From Thiocapsa bogorovii (GTDB lineage Bacteria > Pseudomonadota > Gammaproteobacteria > Chromatiales > Chromatiaceae), in the NCBI RefSeq assembly GCF_021228795.1, contig NZ_CP089309.1:3903501-3967500 (forward strand): a DNA stretch of 64,000 nucleotides, given 5' to 3'. The first letter of the stretch is position 1, and every line of letters starts with the position of its first letter. Below are positions 37,556 to 48,300 of the stretch, piece after piece. The notes below the pieces were generated by a model. It searched no databases and had not been told where the DNA came from. It worked only from the letters and a program-made list of their open reading frames with translations. A program made the position numbers and the translations under genes.

Positions 37556-37842
37556 TCCCGGAGAGTCGCGTGTCCCTCGTGATACCTCGCGGGGCATCCT
37601 GCTGCCGCGAGGACTCGGTCCTTGGCGACGGCCTTTTGTGCCTGGGTTCGCCCTGCGGCGGCAGCCGTGCCCGACTCCCCGTTGGTCCGCCGGGTACGAC
37701 TGCGACCTCAAATGGCTTGACGGCGTGTGGGATGCGCTCTGCATGTTGTCTCCGCGGCTTCGGGACTCCCGCCCCTTCGCCACTGCGGCAACACGCTCGC
37801 GCCCACGCCTACCCGGGACTAAGCGCCTTCGCTCCGCTCTTC
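37556..37842 (+). repeat. 306-bp element homolog (copy B)
   Basis: Begins near CCGGAGAGTCGCGTGTCCCT and ends near CCTTCGCTCCGCTCT. It is homologous along its whole length to the reverse complement of the traG insertion (27173-27478), though diverged by substitutions and small indels. It ends 30 bases upstream of the first gene of the paralog cluster, so it may separate or supply that gene's promoter. Confidence 0.8.
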
Positions 37843-37872
37843 GGTGGCGCGCGGCGATCGTCTGGAGTGAAC

Positions 37873-40311
37873 ATGCTACACCTCGACCAAGCGCTCGAGC
37901 TGCACGGCGTAACTGTATATCGCGATTACAACGAGAAAAGTCGCTTCTACTGCCTTCCAGGGTCGCCGCGGCTGGCGGTCGAGGCAGGGCAACCAATGTT
38001 TCAGCTCCTCGTCTACCGCGACATAGTCGAAGAGGAAGATGAGGCGAAGGGTGGCGGATTCCTCGCCATGACCGCGGATCTGGGTATCTCTCCGGATACG
38101 CTCGAGCGTATCCGGAACGAGTTGTCCGGACGGTTCGGAGTTCGGGCGACCTTGGCACCGGTCCCGGTCACGGGAGGGTCGGTGCGTGTCGTAGCGCTCG
38201 ACAGCGAAGCCGACCCCGAAGCCGGCGGCGTGCGATTCGTCGAGAATCTAATCGCGAGCGGCAAGCCTAGTCTCTACGGCGACCAGCGAGCTGTATTCAG
38301 CACCGAACTCAGCAAGAAGGGTGCTGTTTTGATGAAGGCGGCACTCGAGGGAGAAGGCGCCACGCCGGTGGTGCTGATCTACGACCTCCAGTACATCGGT
38401 CTGCACCCCGCCTATGGCGTCAAGATTACGATCAAGTTCCGCCAGGTCTACGAACACCTGCGGAATCGTATGCAGATCAATACCCTTTGGTTCAAATCCG
38501 ACATCGATCGTGAAATGGAGTTGTTGCGCAAGGCGGGCGGAATCGAGATTGAGGAGGTTGTCTACGAGAACGAAACGCCAGAGGACACGTCGGCCCGTAT
38601 GACGCGGTTGAACACGCTTGCCAAGGAGCTTGCCCAGTGGAGCTTCTTCAGTCCAGCGATCAGTCCGGGAACCGTGCTCGCCGCCGACCGTGGCACCCTG
38701 CAAGCCTACGACGCTATTCCTGACATCCAGGCGATCACCGCAGGATTGACCAGCGGATCGAGGGCGGCCTTGACGGGCGTCGGCGCTCGCGCGGACGCCG
38801 GTGCACCACGGCGCCCTGGGGCCGCGGTCGCGACCGATGCGGTCGAGGGGGAAGCTGGAGGAGAGTCCGAAGGTGGCGGCGGAACCAACGCCGAGGAGCC
38901 GACAGCGCGCGACGAGCCGATGACGGCGGTCGAGGCCTGGAACCGGGCAGGGCGCCCGCAGGGTGCCTTCCTGCTGCGCAGCCTCGAGCAGGAAGAGCGG
39001 CACGATATCGTCTACGAGCTCCACCAGGTTGCCGCGGTCGAGCGCTCGTTCGCGCCACAAGGGCAAATCCGGCTTCTCGAGGGTGCGTCGGGGATGCCGG
39101 GGCGCATCCTCCAAGTCGACCTCAGCGCCGACTTCTTCAAGACAATCGAAGGCTCGATCTCGACCACCGCCGACCTCGAGGCGCTAGGCGTCGCGTCCGT
39201 TGTGGTCAAGCTGCGCTACGGCGAGAAAGAGGAAGGGGATCGGTGGAAGGACGAGGACGAGGCCGTGCTCTCCGCGCCGGGCGACTCGCACTCTTACCGC
39301 TTCTTCATCGACCATCGCGACACCCGGGAGGTCGAGTATCAGGTGACGCTCAACTACCGGCCGGATTTCGCGCTCGGGCATGAAGCGCCGACCGAGACCT
39401 CTGGCTGGATTCCGACGACCACGCGGAACCTCGACATCAACCCGCTGGCCTTCAGCTCTGTGCTGCCGATCCATCTGGAAGCCGCGATGGTCGACTGGGA
39501 CTCGGTACAGCAAATTCAGGCTCGCGTGCACTATGCAGATAGCGCCTCGGGCATCGATGCCGCCGACACCAAAATCCTCACGCAACAGTCGGCGTCGGCT
39601 GACTTGCGCATCCGTCCGAAAGACGCGGCCAAGCGCGATGTCAGTTTAGACGCGGTCTTCTTTTACACCGACGGCGAATCGGAAACCGTCTCTATGCGTC
39701 ACGCCGGGGACGAGCCGTTCGTTCTCAATCAGCCTCCGGAGTCGATGGTCGCGGTTAACCTTAGACTGGCCGATATCCTGGATCGTTACAAACGGATCAA
39801 TGTGCAGCTCCGACGCTCCAGTACCGCCGCGCCCGAGGTCGAGCAAACGGTCACACTCGGCGAGGGAACCCTCGACGGACAGTGGTCATTTCGCAGAGAG
39901 GGTGACGACGGCGCGAGCTTCGCCTATCGCGTCACCGCCTTCCTCAAGGACGGCGCGGTGCGCGAAGACGACTGGAAAACAACAGACAATCCCCTCGTGG
40001 TCGTCGGTGACCGCGCCGCCGGCGTGCTCACCGTCCGGGTCATGTTCCTCGGGCCGCTCGCGGACGGGGGGTTCCGGCTCGCCAAGCTCAAGCTTGACTA
40101 TCCTGACGCGCCAGACTGGGCGGACTCGAATGTCGAGCAGGTCTTCCGCACCGGTCAGGAGGAGTTCACCTGGCGGGTCCCGATGACCCGCACCGACGCG
40201 ACGTCCTACATCTATGAGGTTACATGGTTCGGCAACGACGGTAGTCGCCGGACGACCGGGCCGGTCACGACGAACGAAGAGATCCTCCTTCTCGATCCTC
40301 TGGCTCCCTGA
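37873..40311 (+). CDS. Cluster gene 1: large PSLYG-domain protein
   Basis: An 812-residue protein of no family I can name. The N-terminal domain (~1-200) carries the cluster's landmarks: YRDYNEKSRFYCLPGSPRLA, KPSLYGDQRAVFSTELSKKG and YIGLHPAYGVKITIKFRQVY. A helical spacer and a Gly/Glu-rich linker follow. The middle domain has FAPQGQIRLLEG, and about four ~90-residue beta-sandwich-like repeats end with YIYEVTWFGNDG. No signal peptide or membrane segment is visible. ATG 37873 follows GGAGTGAAC. The next gene starts eight bases after its stop. Closest paralogs here are genes 4 and 7. Confidence 0.85.
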   Translation: MLHLDQALELHGVTVYRDYNEKSRFYCLPGSPRLAVEAGQPMFQLLVYRDIVEEEDEAKGGGFLAMTADLGISPDTLERIRNELSGRFGVRATLAPVPVTGGSVRVVALDSEADPEAGGVRFVENLIASGKPSLYGDQRAVFSTELSKKGAVLMKAALEGEGATPVVLIYDLQYIGLHPAYGVKITIKFRQVYEHLRNRMQINTLWFKSDIDREMELLRKAGGIEIEEVVYENETPEDTSARMTRLNTLAKELAQWSFFSPAISPGTVLAADRGTLQAYDAIPDIQAITAGLTSGSRAALTGVGARADAGAPRRPGAAVATDAVEGEAGGESEGGGGTNAEEPTARDEPMTAVEAWNRAGRPQGAFLLRSLEQEERHDIVYELHQVAAVERSFAPQGQIRLLEGASGMPGRILQVDLSADFFKTIEGSISTTADLEALGVASVVVKLRYGEKEEGDRWKDEDEAVLSAPGDSHSYRFFIDHRDTREVEYQVTLNYRPDFALGHEAPTETSGWIPTTTRNLDINPLAFSSVLPIHLEAAMVDWDSVQQIQARVHYADSASGIDAADTKILTQQSASADLRIRPKDAAKRDVSLDAVFFYTDGESETVSMRHAGDEPFVLNQPPESMVAVNLRLADILDRYKRINVQLRRSSTAAPEVEQTVTLGEGTLDGQWSFRREGDDGASFAYRVTAFLKDGAVREDDWKTTDNPLVVVGDRAAGVLTVRVMFLGPLADGGFRLAKLKLDYPDAPDWADSNVEQVFRTGQEEFTWRVPMTRTDATSYIYEVTWFGNDGSRRTTGPVTTNEEILLLDPLAP

Positions 40312-40319
40312 GGTACGCC

Positions 40320-43136
40320 ATGTCGCATCCTGATCTCCCCACCTACCGAGACGGTTTCTTCGAGACATTCCTCGCCGAGCTGCCGGCTTCGCCGACCCTC
40401 GCGGATCTCGAAAGACGGCAGCCGGCCGGCCGGCCGCTTGCGATGCTAGGCGACTACATAGAGTACTCGGGCAGCGCGTTGGCCCCGCTGCCGGGCGCTT
40501 CGGTCACGCCCCAGTACGCGGTGCGCACGGATGTCGGGGGCGAACCCCGGACCTACGTTCTTCTCTGGGTGGTGGAGCGGATCGACGTGGCCACGGACAC
40601 CCGTCCGACAATGGCGCGGATCCTCGCAGACTTCAGGCCGCCGACAGTGGGCACCGGCGAGGAGGAGAACACGCTGACGTCGGCGCATGCGGAATCCTGG
40701 GCGGAGGCCATCGCCTCAGACAATGTGCGCCAGGCGCTGGCGCGCAACCTCGATGAGATTGCCGAGGTTCCGTCCGGTCTGCCGACGAGCGATCTCACCG
40801 AGCTCAAGGACTTTCTCCTCCACTTCGGGACCTACAAGAGCGATGGCACTTACTATACGAAGGGGACGGTCACCGAGGGTGAGTTTCCGGCCGGGGTCGG
40901 CGAGCCTTACCTGGCGGCCGACACGGGGAACGTCGCCGAAGTACGCCTGCCGCGTGACCAGTTCTACTGCTCGGCCCTCGTTCCGGAACGGCTGTGGAGC
41001 CCGCAGGCTCCGGCCGACAACTACCGACAGCTGGTTTACCGGATCGAGGACCAAGGCGAGGACGCGACCGAGCGCTGGCGCCTGGGGCTCGTGCACACAG
41101 TCAGCGCGTACCAACCCAGCTCCGGAGGATTTTCGCGGTTCGTATTCTTCCATGCCGCGGTCGGTCTCGGGCTCGCAGTGCCGGAGGGCGCGCGCACGGC
41201 TCTGGCGCCGTCGACCGCGGGGCTGCTGGATGAGCTGCCCGCCCACCTTGCCGCGCTGTCGGAAGCTCTCTCAGATTCGGACACGCCGATCGTTGGAACG
41301 ACCGAGACCCCGTACGTTCTTCTGATCGGCGCGGTGGCGGAGGGCTTCCCTCGCAGCGACCTTCCCGCACTCCCCGAGGGACTTGTCGCCGACGGCACAG
41401 GGTTTGTTCGCACGTTTCGCTGCCCCCCGGAGCATGTGATGGCGCTCGCCCAGCGCGATGATGTCGATGACCTCGAACTCTCGACGCCAGTGTGGCCGAC
41501 GATGAGCGATGCAATGAATGAGCTCAACCTCGGCGCGCGGACCTTTCCATCGGGCGTGACCGCGGCCAATAGCGGCCACGGCGTCGTCGTCGGCATCGTG
41601 GATACCGGGATCGACGGAGGGCACCCGGCGTTTCTGGGGCGGCACGACGACGCGACCAAAACGCGCATCCACTCCGTCTGGCACCTGTGGGAGTCGGGGG
41701 GCGAATCGCCGTGGCTGCGCAGTGGCAGGGATGCTGCCTATCGGTCGATGCACTTCGGCCGCGAGTACATCGGACACGACGAAGTGACGACGACACGGGA
41801 CTACGCGCCGGACGGGAGCGGTGGCTGGAACTCGGGCCATGGCACTCACGTCGCTGGCATCGCAGCGGGTAGGTCGTTTGGAGCCTGGCCGGGCGGAATC
41901 GCCCCCGGAGCCACGATCGTCGTGGCAGGCGTTGGCTCTCGGGGTGGCTACGTGAATGACGTGATCGCGGGGGTGAAGTACTGCTTTCAAAAAGCGACCG
42001 AGCTGGGAATGCCTTGCGTCGTCAACATCAGCTTATCGACCCAGCGTCACTCACACGACGGTACCGATCCACTCTCGATCGGGGTCACTCAGCTTGTCAG
42101 TCGCAACTTTGTTCCAGCAACAGGCCTGGGGCCGCTTCCGAGCGCGATGCCAGGCTACCTCGACGGGCGCGTAATATGCGCCGCCGCAGGTAACCTCCGA
42201 AGCGATCCGACCCACTGGCAGGCGACGATCCCGGCGGGGAGCGAGGCTTCGGTCCTCTATCAGCCGTTCGGCCGGGGGGGCAGCTCGCGCCAACCGAACG
42301 ACGGAGTGAGCTTCTGGGCCTACAACGGGGACGGAACAACAGTACGGCTTCGGATTTCGGCGCGCCACTCCTCAAACGCTGTCCTTGCGACTCCCGAGAT
42401 CGGCATGCGGCGCACCGGCGGCGCAATTACGACAAATCTGCCCGGAGGCCTGAGGGTCAACCTGCACAATCCGCCCGAACGTCCGAACAACCGCCACTTC
42501 AACCCGGAGGTGTACTGGATTCGCCCTACCCCGGCGACTGCTGTGGCAACCGCCCCTTGGATCATCCGGCTGCGTAACCGTGGCCGCGCAGCGTGCATAG
42601 TCCACGGTTTTTCCGCCTTCCGAGAGCATCGGGGCGGATTCGTTTTCGACGCGGCCCGGACGCAGCCCCTGATCGGTGTGACCTACACTGCCGACCAGCT
42701 TGCATCGTTCGAATCGCATAAGATCGGGATTCCCGGCTCCGGACACGGCACGATCTGCGTCGGTGCCTTCACCAGTCGACCCGGTATGGCCGGCAGCCCT
42801 GTCGGCGAAATCGCCCCGTTCTCGTCTCCGGGACCGCACCGAGCAGCCGCTCCGGGTCAGCGGGTTATCGATGTCGCGGCTCCCGGGCACGTGATCAGCT
42901 CCGCCAAGTCCTGGATGCCCGACGACGCGAGCCGCGGCGTCACCGACAAGTCGGGGACGAGCATGGCGAGCCCGATGGTCACGGGGCTCGTGGCGGCGCT
43001 GATGCAAATCGACCGAAACCTCGATATGGGACAAATTCGCAACAGGCTCGAGCTAGCGAGCTCGCGCCGAGCGACCGACTCGGTCGACGACTGGGGGTTG
43101 GGACGCATCGACGCAGCGGTTCTGCTCAGGTCCTGA
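40320..43136 (+). CDS. Cluster gene 2: subtilisin-like serine protease (S8)
   Basis: A 938-residue S8 peptidase. A unique ~410-residue N-terminal region precedes the catalytic domain. The catalytic set is complete: Asp428 in VGIVDTGIDGGHPAF, His507 in NSGHGTHVAGIAAG, oxyanion Asn625 in CAAAGN, and Ser881 in SGTSMASPMVTG. A ~200-residue insert lies between Asn and Ser. No signal peptide is visible, so it is either cytoplasmic or exported by a non-Sec route. The ribosome-binding site overlaps the previous stop. The context suggests processing of the large paralogous proteins; inference only. Confidence 0.93.
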   Translation: MSHPDLPTYRDGFFETFLAELPASPTLADLERRQPAGRPLAMLGDYIEYSGSALAPLPGASVTPQYAVRTDVGGEPRTYVLLWVVERIDVATDTRPTMARILADFRPPTVGTGEEENTLTSAHAESWAEAIASDNVRQALARNLDEIAEVPSGLPTSDLTELKDFLLHFGTYKSDGTYYTKGTVTEGEFPAGVGEPYLAADTGNVAEVRLPRDQFYCSALVPERLWSPQAPADNYRQLVYRIEDQGEDATERWRLGLVHTVSAYQPSSGGFSRFVFFHAAVGLGLAVPEGARTALAPSTAGLLDELPAHLAALSEALSDSDTPIVGTTETPYVLLIGAVAEGFPRSDLPALPEGLVADGTGFVRTFRCPPEHVMALAQRDDVDDLELSTPVWPTMSDAMNELNLGARTFPSGVTAANSGHGVVVGIVDTGIDGGHPAFLGRHDDATKTRIHSVWHLWESGGESPWLRSGRDAAYRSMHFGREYIGHDEVTTTRDYAPDGSGGWNSGHGTHVAGIAAGRSFGAWPGGIAPGATIVVAGVGSRGGYVNDVIAGVKYCFQKATELGMPCVVNISLSTQRHSHDGTDPLSIGVTQLVSRNFVPATGLGPLPSAMPGYLDGRVICAAAGNLRSDPTHWQATIPAGSEASVLYQPFGRGGSSRQPNDGVSFWAYNGDGTTVRLRISARHSSNAVLATPEIGMRRTGGAITTNLPGGLRVNLHNPPERPNNRHFNPEVYWIRPTPATAVATAPWIIRLRNRGRAACIVHGFSAFREHRGGFVFDAARTQPLIGVTYTADQLASFESHKIGIPGSGHGTICVGAFTSRPGMAGSPVGEIAPFSSPGPHRAAAPGQRVIDVAAPGHVISSAKSWMPDDASRGVTDKSGTSMASPMVTGLVAALMQIDRNLDMGQIRNRLELASSRRATDSVDDWGLGRIDAAVLLRS

Positions 43137-43248
43137 CTGGAGGCGACCGTGCGCCGCGAGACAGGCCGTCGACCGAGCACGAGCGATCTCCTCGCCGCGG
43201 CGAGAGGCTTCTGCCGTTGGCGCCGGCCAAGACATAGGGTGGCGATCG

Positions 43249-45318
43249 ATGCTTGACGCCGGACGCGCTCCTGCCTATCTGCACGGGCTGATCGTTTTTT
43301 TCGACCACGCCGACGAGGACCTGCGCTACATCGTTCCCGAGACGCCGAGGATCGTCCTGGACCCTGATCCTCGGCTCTCGCTGTTGCTGTATCGGAGCGG
43401 CGAAGGCGGTAGCGGCGGTCTGTTGCAGCTCGAGTCGTCTCTCGCCCCGACCGAAACCCAGCTGGAGGCGGTCGAGAGAGACCTCGCCAGCGCCGGGCGA
43501 ACCCCGACCTTGGCTCGCCCGGACTGGCGCTCCGGGACCGTCCGTGTCGTCGGCTGGCTCGATGAGGGGGGGCTGACGCCGATTGCGCTGGCGGTCGGGC
43601 CGCCGTCACTGGTCGGCGATCCGCTCGTCGTTCTTGCAGCTCACCTCGACCAGGCTGGCGCCGCGTTGGCCGATAGAGCGCTGCGCGACGAATCGCTTCC
43701 GACTGCCCTCATCTTCGAGTTGGAAACGATCGGCCTCTCTGGTCCGCTGGGTATCGAGGTCGAGGCCGATCTGCAGGCGGTCCACGACCGTCTGACGGCC
43801 GAGGGGGCGCTCACGACACCTTACGGGAGAGCCCGCCTGGCCAAGACCTGGGAGGCGCTCGAGCGGGAGAACCTGATCCGCGTAAAAGTGGTCGACGAGG
43901 GTGGCGATGTCGAGAGTCGGCGCGCCGAGGCTATGCGTCGAGTCGGCGAGGACCTGATCGCCAGCATGTTCAGCCCTTTCCCGCCACCCGAAAAGCCAGC
44001 GGCGCTCGGCGACGAGGCGGTCGCCGCCATCGAGTTGAGCTTCAAGCTCACGATGCGTCGCGAAGAGGTGTCCCGCACCTCGCGGTGGGCCTTCCACGAG
44101 CGTCGCGCGGTCCCGGTTAAGCACTACGCGGCCGCCAGCCTCGTCGGGCTGCTCGGTGGGAAGTCGCCGGCCGATCGCATCCACCAAGTCGACCTCGAGC
44201 CGGAGACGCGCGAGATCGTCGTCCGCCTCGAGCCGGAGCTCGCCAGGCTCGGTATCCTTTCGGTCGAGGTCGACCTGACACGCGATACCGGCGACGACAT
44301 TGAGCAGACCGTCCTGCTGACCGACGAGATCCCGGAGCAGCGCATTGTGCTCGTCGCGCGGAACGACGAGACGCTCATGCATCGCGTGCGCGCGCGCTTC
44401 GATCCGCTGGTGACCCGCGGCGAGGATCGGGAGTCCGGCTGGGTCGGGGCGCTCGGCAACCTGGTGGTGGTGTCGGCCCGGCGCCTCTTTCCGCCGCGGT
44501 CCTTCACGGTGATCGCCGGCAGGGTGGAGTTCGATTGGCTCGACAGCGTTGAGGTCATCGTGGCCGCTCCCGAGGAGCTCGAGCGCACCCTTGTCCTCGA
44601 CGCGAGCACCCGCAGCGCAGATTTGTTTCTACCCGCCGCCGGAGCGGGGCCGCTGAACGTGACGACCCACTGGCGCGGTCTGCCGGGAGAGCCAACGCAT
44701 TCCGACCCACCGCGCTTGGTTGACGACGACCTCCTGGTTCTCGACAGCCCCTTCGGGGACTCGATCCGTGTTTTGGCGGTGCCTCTGCCGCTGTCGGACA
44801 CGCTCTCGATCGTCGTCGAGCTACGCTACGCGGATGAGGGGTACAGCCACAAAAAAACGCTGACTTGGGAGGGAGGCGATCGGGCGCCGAAACGAGCCGG
44901 GCTGCGGCGCCTCGTGGGGAGCCCGCGGAGCTATGAGTATCGCGTTGTCTTACTGCGTCAGAATGGGATACTCGATGAAGGCCCCTGGATCTCGACCGAG
45001 GAGGTCACGCTGGCGGTCGGGGCGCAAGAGGCGGTGCGGGTCCACGAGACCGAGCTGGTGGTCCTCGGAGGCGGGCCGGCCGGGCGCGGAAGTCTTGCCG
45101 TCGAAGCCTTGCTCGAGGCGGGGACGCATCAGGTTCGGCAGCTCCTGGAGGGCGAGGCCGATCACGCCCGGCTGGTGCTGGTCGCGCCGGAGGAGGCCCC
45201 GGCTCCGGCCCTCGTTGTTCGAGAATTCATGATGACCGGCGCCATCGAGGAGACCCTTTGGGAGTCGCCGGAATCCCTCGTTGTGCTGCCTCCTCCGATA
45301 CCCGCCGAAGACCCATAA
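43249..45318 (+). CDS. Cluster gene 3: diverged PSLYG-domain protein
   Basis: A 689-residue paralog. Its N-terminus (LHGLIVFFDHADEDLRYIVP) matches cluster gene 6 most closely (FGDHADENRVYYV). The PSLYG landmark is eroded to PPSLVGDPLVVLAAHLDQAG. A middle domain and two to three beta-sandwich-like repeats follow (e.g. LSIVVELRYADEGYSHKKTL; SYEYRVVLLRQNGILDEG). No export signal. The ribosome-binding site AGGGTGG before ATG 43249 is weak. It lies 112 bases after the protease and 18 before the next gene. Confidence 0.8.
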   Translation: MLDAGRAPAYLHGLIVFFDHADEDLRYIVPETPRIVLDPDPRLSLLLYRSGEGGSGGLLQLESSLAPTETQLEAVERDLASAGRTPTLARPDWRSGTVRVVGWLDEGGLTPIALAVGPPSLVGDPLVVLAAHLDQAGAALADRALRDESLPTALIFELETIGLSGPLGIEVEADLQAVHDRLTAEGALTTPYGRARLAKTWEALERENLIRVKVVDEGGDVESRRAEAMRRVGEDLIASMFSPFPPPEKPAALGDEAVAAIELSFKLTMRREEVSRTSRWAFHERRAVPVKHYAAASLVGLLGGKSPADRIHQVDLEPETREIVVRLEPELARLGILSVEVDLTRDTGDDIEQTVLLTDEIPEQRIVLVARNDETLMHRVRARFDPLVTRGEDRESGWVGALGNLVVVSARRLFPPRSFTVIAGRVEFDWLDSVEVIVAAPEELERTLVLDASTRSADLFLPAAGAGPLNVTTHWRGLPGEPTHSDPPRLVDDDLLVLDSPFGDSIRVLAVPLPLSDTLSIVVELRYADEGYSHKKTLTWEGGDRAPKRAGLRRLVGSPRSYEYRVVLLRQNGILDEGPWISTEEVTLAVGAQEAVRVHETELVVLGGGPAGRGSLAVEALLEAGTHQVRQLLEGEADHARLVLVAPEEAPAPALVVREFMMTGAIEETLWESPESLVVLPPPIPAEDP

Positions 45319-45336
45319 CGCTGCGGAGAAGATGCC

Positions 45337-48300
45337 ATGCTTTACACTGATCCGATACTTTACTTCCGTGGGCTCACCATCTTCCGTGACTTCAGCGATC
45401 CGAACACCTACTACTTCCTGCCGCCCGAGGCACCCCGGATCGCGCGCAGCGCCGAGGGGAGCGGGGACTATGCGATGCGCCTCGTGCTCTATCGTCCGGA
45501 TCCCAACGCCGCCCCGCCGCAGGGGATGGAGGATGGCGGCGGTTTCCTGAACCTCGACGTCGACCTGGCGATTCCCGACCGGCTCCGCGAGGCGGCCGAA
45601 CAGGAAGTCACGCGGCGATTCGGCGGTCGCGCGAGCCTGGTCCCCGTTCCCTTCATGTCCGGCTCGGTGGAGCTCGTGCTCCTCGGCGTCGGCCGCGAGG
45701 ACGAGGGCCAACCATTCGTGCGCAAGGTCGCCGGATCGACGGTGCCCTCGCTCTACGGCACGCAGCGCGCCGCCTTCAGCGTCGTTCTCGATCGCGACGG
45801 CGCCGCGCTCATGCAGCAGGTGATCCGGGCCGGCGGGGCGACCATGGCGCTGGCGATCTACCATCTGACCTACGCCGGGATCGGCCCAGCCTACAACTTG
45901 AAGATCACGATCGACTACGAGCGGGTCTTCGAGAGCCTCGACCTGAAGCTCAACGCGGGCATCTCCGTGAGCCGGGGACAGTCGTCGTTTGTCGGTAAGG
46001 CCGGCTTCCACATGCTGATGGAGGAGCTGCGCGAGAATCGATCGATCATCGTGGAGGAGACCGATCCCGTCCCGGGGGAGAACGGCCGGACGCCGGTCGA
46101 TCAGGCGAAGATTAACGAGATCATCGGCAACCTGATGGGCTCCAAATGGTTCAAGCCGTCACTGGCCCAAGCGTCCCAGGTGACCAACCTGGGCGCCGCT
46201 GCGACGGAAGGCACCAGGTCGTCCGGGACGGGCTCGTCTTCGTCGTCTTCAGCGGACTCTTCCTCGTCGTCCGCGTCCGGCTCCACGTCAACAGCCAGGC
46301 AGCGCCGAGACGCCGACTGGGAGGTGGATTCGACGACGCCCGCACCCTGGCCGTCCGACCTTGGTGTCGAGCATATTCGGCCGACGGATAGCGGGACGCG
46401 TGAGACACTGCGGGTGCGCGGCAGCGGCGCAACCGCGAAGGTCGGCCCGCGACCGGACGCTCTGGAGCCCAAAGCGCTCCAAGGAAGCGATCTCGTCGTC
46501 GACGTTCCGGCCGGCCAGACCCGGCACGTCGAGATCACCTGGCCCGAGGTCGAGCCGGGTCCGCAGCCGCAGCCCCAACCTCAACCGCAGCCAACTCCAC
46601 AGCCACAGCCCACACCACAGCCGTTTCATCTGTTCTTCGCGTTCGACGAGCCCTATCTTGAAAGCGATATTAATTCCTATATCGCGCGCGTTCCACCTCC
46701 GCCCAACCGCAACCATCGGGACCAAGGGCCTCGCGACACGAGATTCCTCGATCACTCCCAGCAGCGAGGATCCGAGCATCCCGGTCTGCACACCCTTGAC
46801 GCATGGCTGGCTGGTCTCAGCCAAAGTCGTCTGAGGTTGCGTGCCTACGCCAGCTACGAGCAGGACCCAGCTGACCAGGAACACAATAGAGATCTGTCGG
46901 ACCGCCGACTCCGGGTCGCGCTTGGCCTGATCCAGGGAGTCAGCAATCGCATCGATAAGGACTTCGATATCAGTGATACCCGAGCACTCGGTCACGACCC
47001 GGCGAGTCGCAATGAGATTCCAACCCTGAGCCCAGACGGCGGCCCGACCGACCCGTTCCCCGGCAGGCACAACAGCAGGCTCGAGCATCGGGTGGTCATC
47101 ATCGAGGCGATCGGAGATCCCAGTCCGCCGGAACAGCCCGAACGGCCCGAGCCGCCCGAGCAGCCTGAGCAACCACGGCAACCGGGGACACCCGGGCGCC
47201 CGCGATCCGTGCTGCGCGGACACCTCGAGCGCCGCGAAGGCGAACGGCCGAGCACCGAGGAAGAAGCGACCAAGATCGAGGCGAGCTTCGAGGTCAACCT
47301 CGAGATGATCCAGCGCGAGGAGCGCGTCACAGCGGTCTACGAGCTGAGCTCGCGCAAGGCGGCGACGCACGAGGTGCACCCGCAAGGTCAGCTCCTCCTC
47401 GAAGCGATCGACCCCGCCGACTACGTCCTGGAGGCGGATGGCGCGATCGATTTCTTCCAGTGGCTCGAGATCGCGGCGACAACAACCGCACAGTGGGAGC
47501 TCGAAGGGATCAATTCGATCCATGTCGAGATCCGCTACGCGCCGCTCGACGGCTCCTTCCGCCGCACCGGCGAAATCGTCATGACCGCAGAGAACGAGGA
47601 GGGCACTTGGAAGACGGGTGTCCTGCGCGAGAGCAACGACGACGAGTCGGCGGTCATCTACTGGTACGAATATCGAGTCACCGTCCACTATCTGCCGGAT
47701 GTGGCGCTCGGTGACCAGTCCGGTGCGGTCACCAGCGTCGGCGTCGAGGGGGCGGACGCCGAAGGCTGGTTACGGAGCACAGAGCGAAACCTCGTGATCC
47801 ATCCGCGCGACGTCACGCCGGCGATTACCGTAAACGTCGCGGCCGGCATCATGCGTTTCGACCTGCTGCAACGTGCGCAACTGGTGCTGAGCTACGGCCC
47901 CTACCGGCAAAACCTCACCCTGTCGGCGGAAACCCCGGAGCATCGACTCGTCATCCGCCCGGAGGACGGACTCGAGGACGAGTCGCTGCATACCGAGGGC
48001 ACACTGTTCTATACCGACGGCGCGCAAGTTCCGCTGCCGGTCCAGGAATGGACGCCTCAAGAGCTCATCGTCGTCAACGAGCCGCGCGAGAATACCCTGC
48101 GGGTTCAGGTTGTGCTGGCCGATCCGGCCGACGAGTACGTACGCGTGGTCGTGCGATTGCGTTACACGCACGACAATCGCATCGTCGAGGAGGAGCGCGA
48201 GCTGACCGAGCACGCTCAGATGGAGCAGTGGGCGGTGCGCCTCGAGGATCCGAGCGTACGTGCGTGGGAGTATCAGGCGACCCTCATCAAGCGCTCCGGG

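Noticed and set aside
46560-46622. Repetitive CAGCC-rich stretch resembling a repeat array
   Set aside because: In-frame coding of a Pro-Gln linker in cluster gene 4; no spacers or CRISPR-type repeats.
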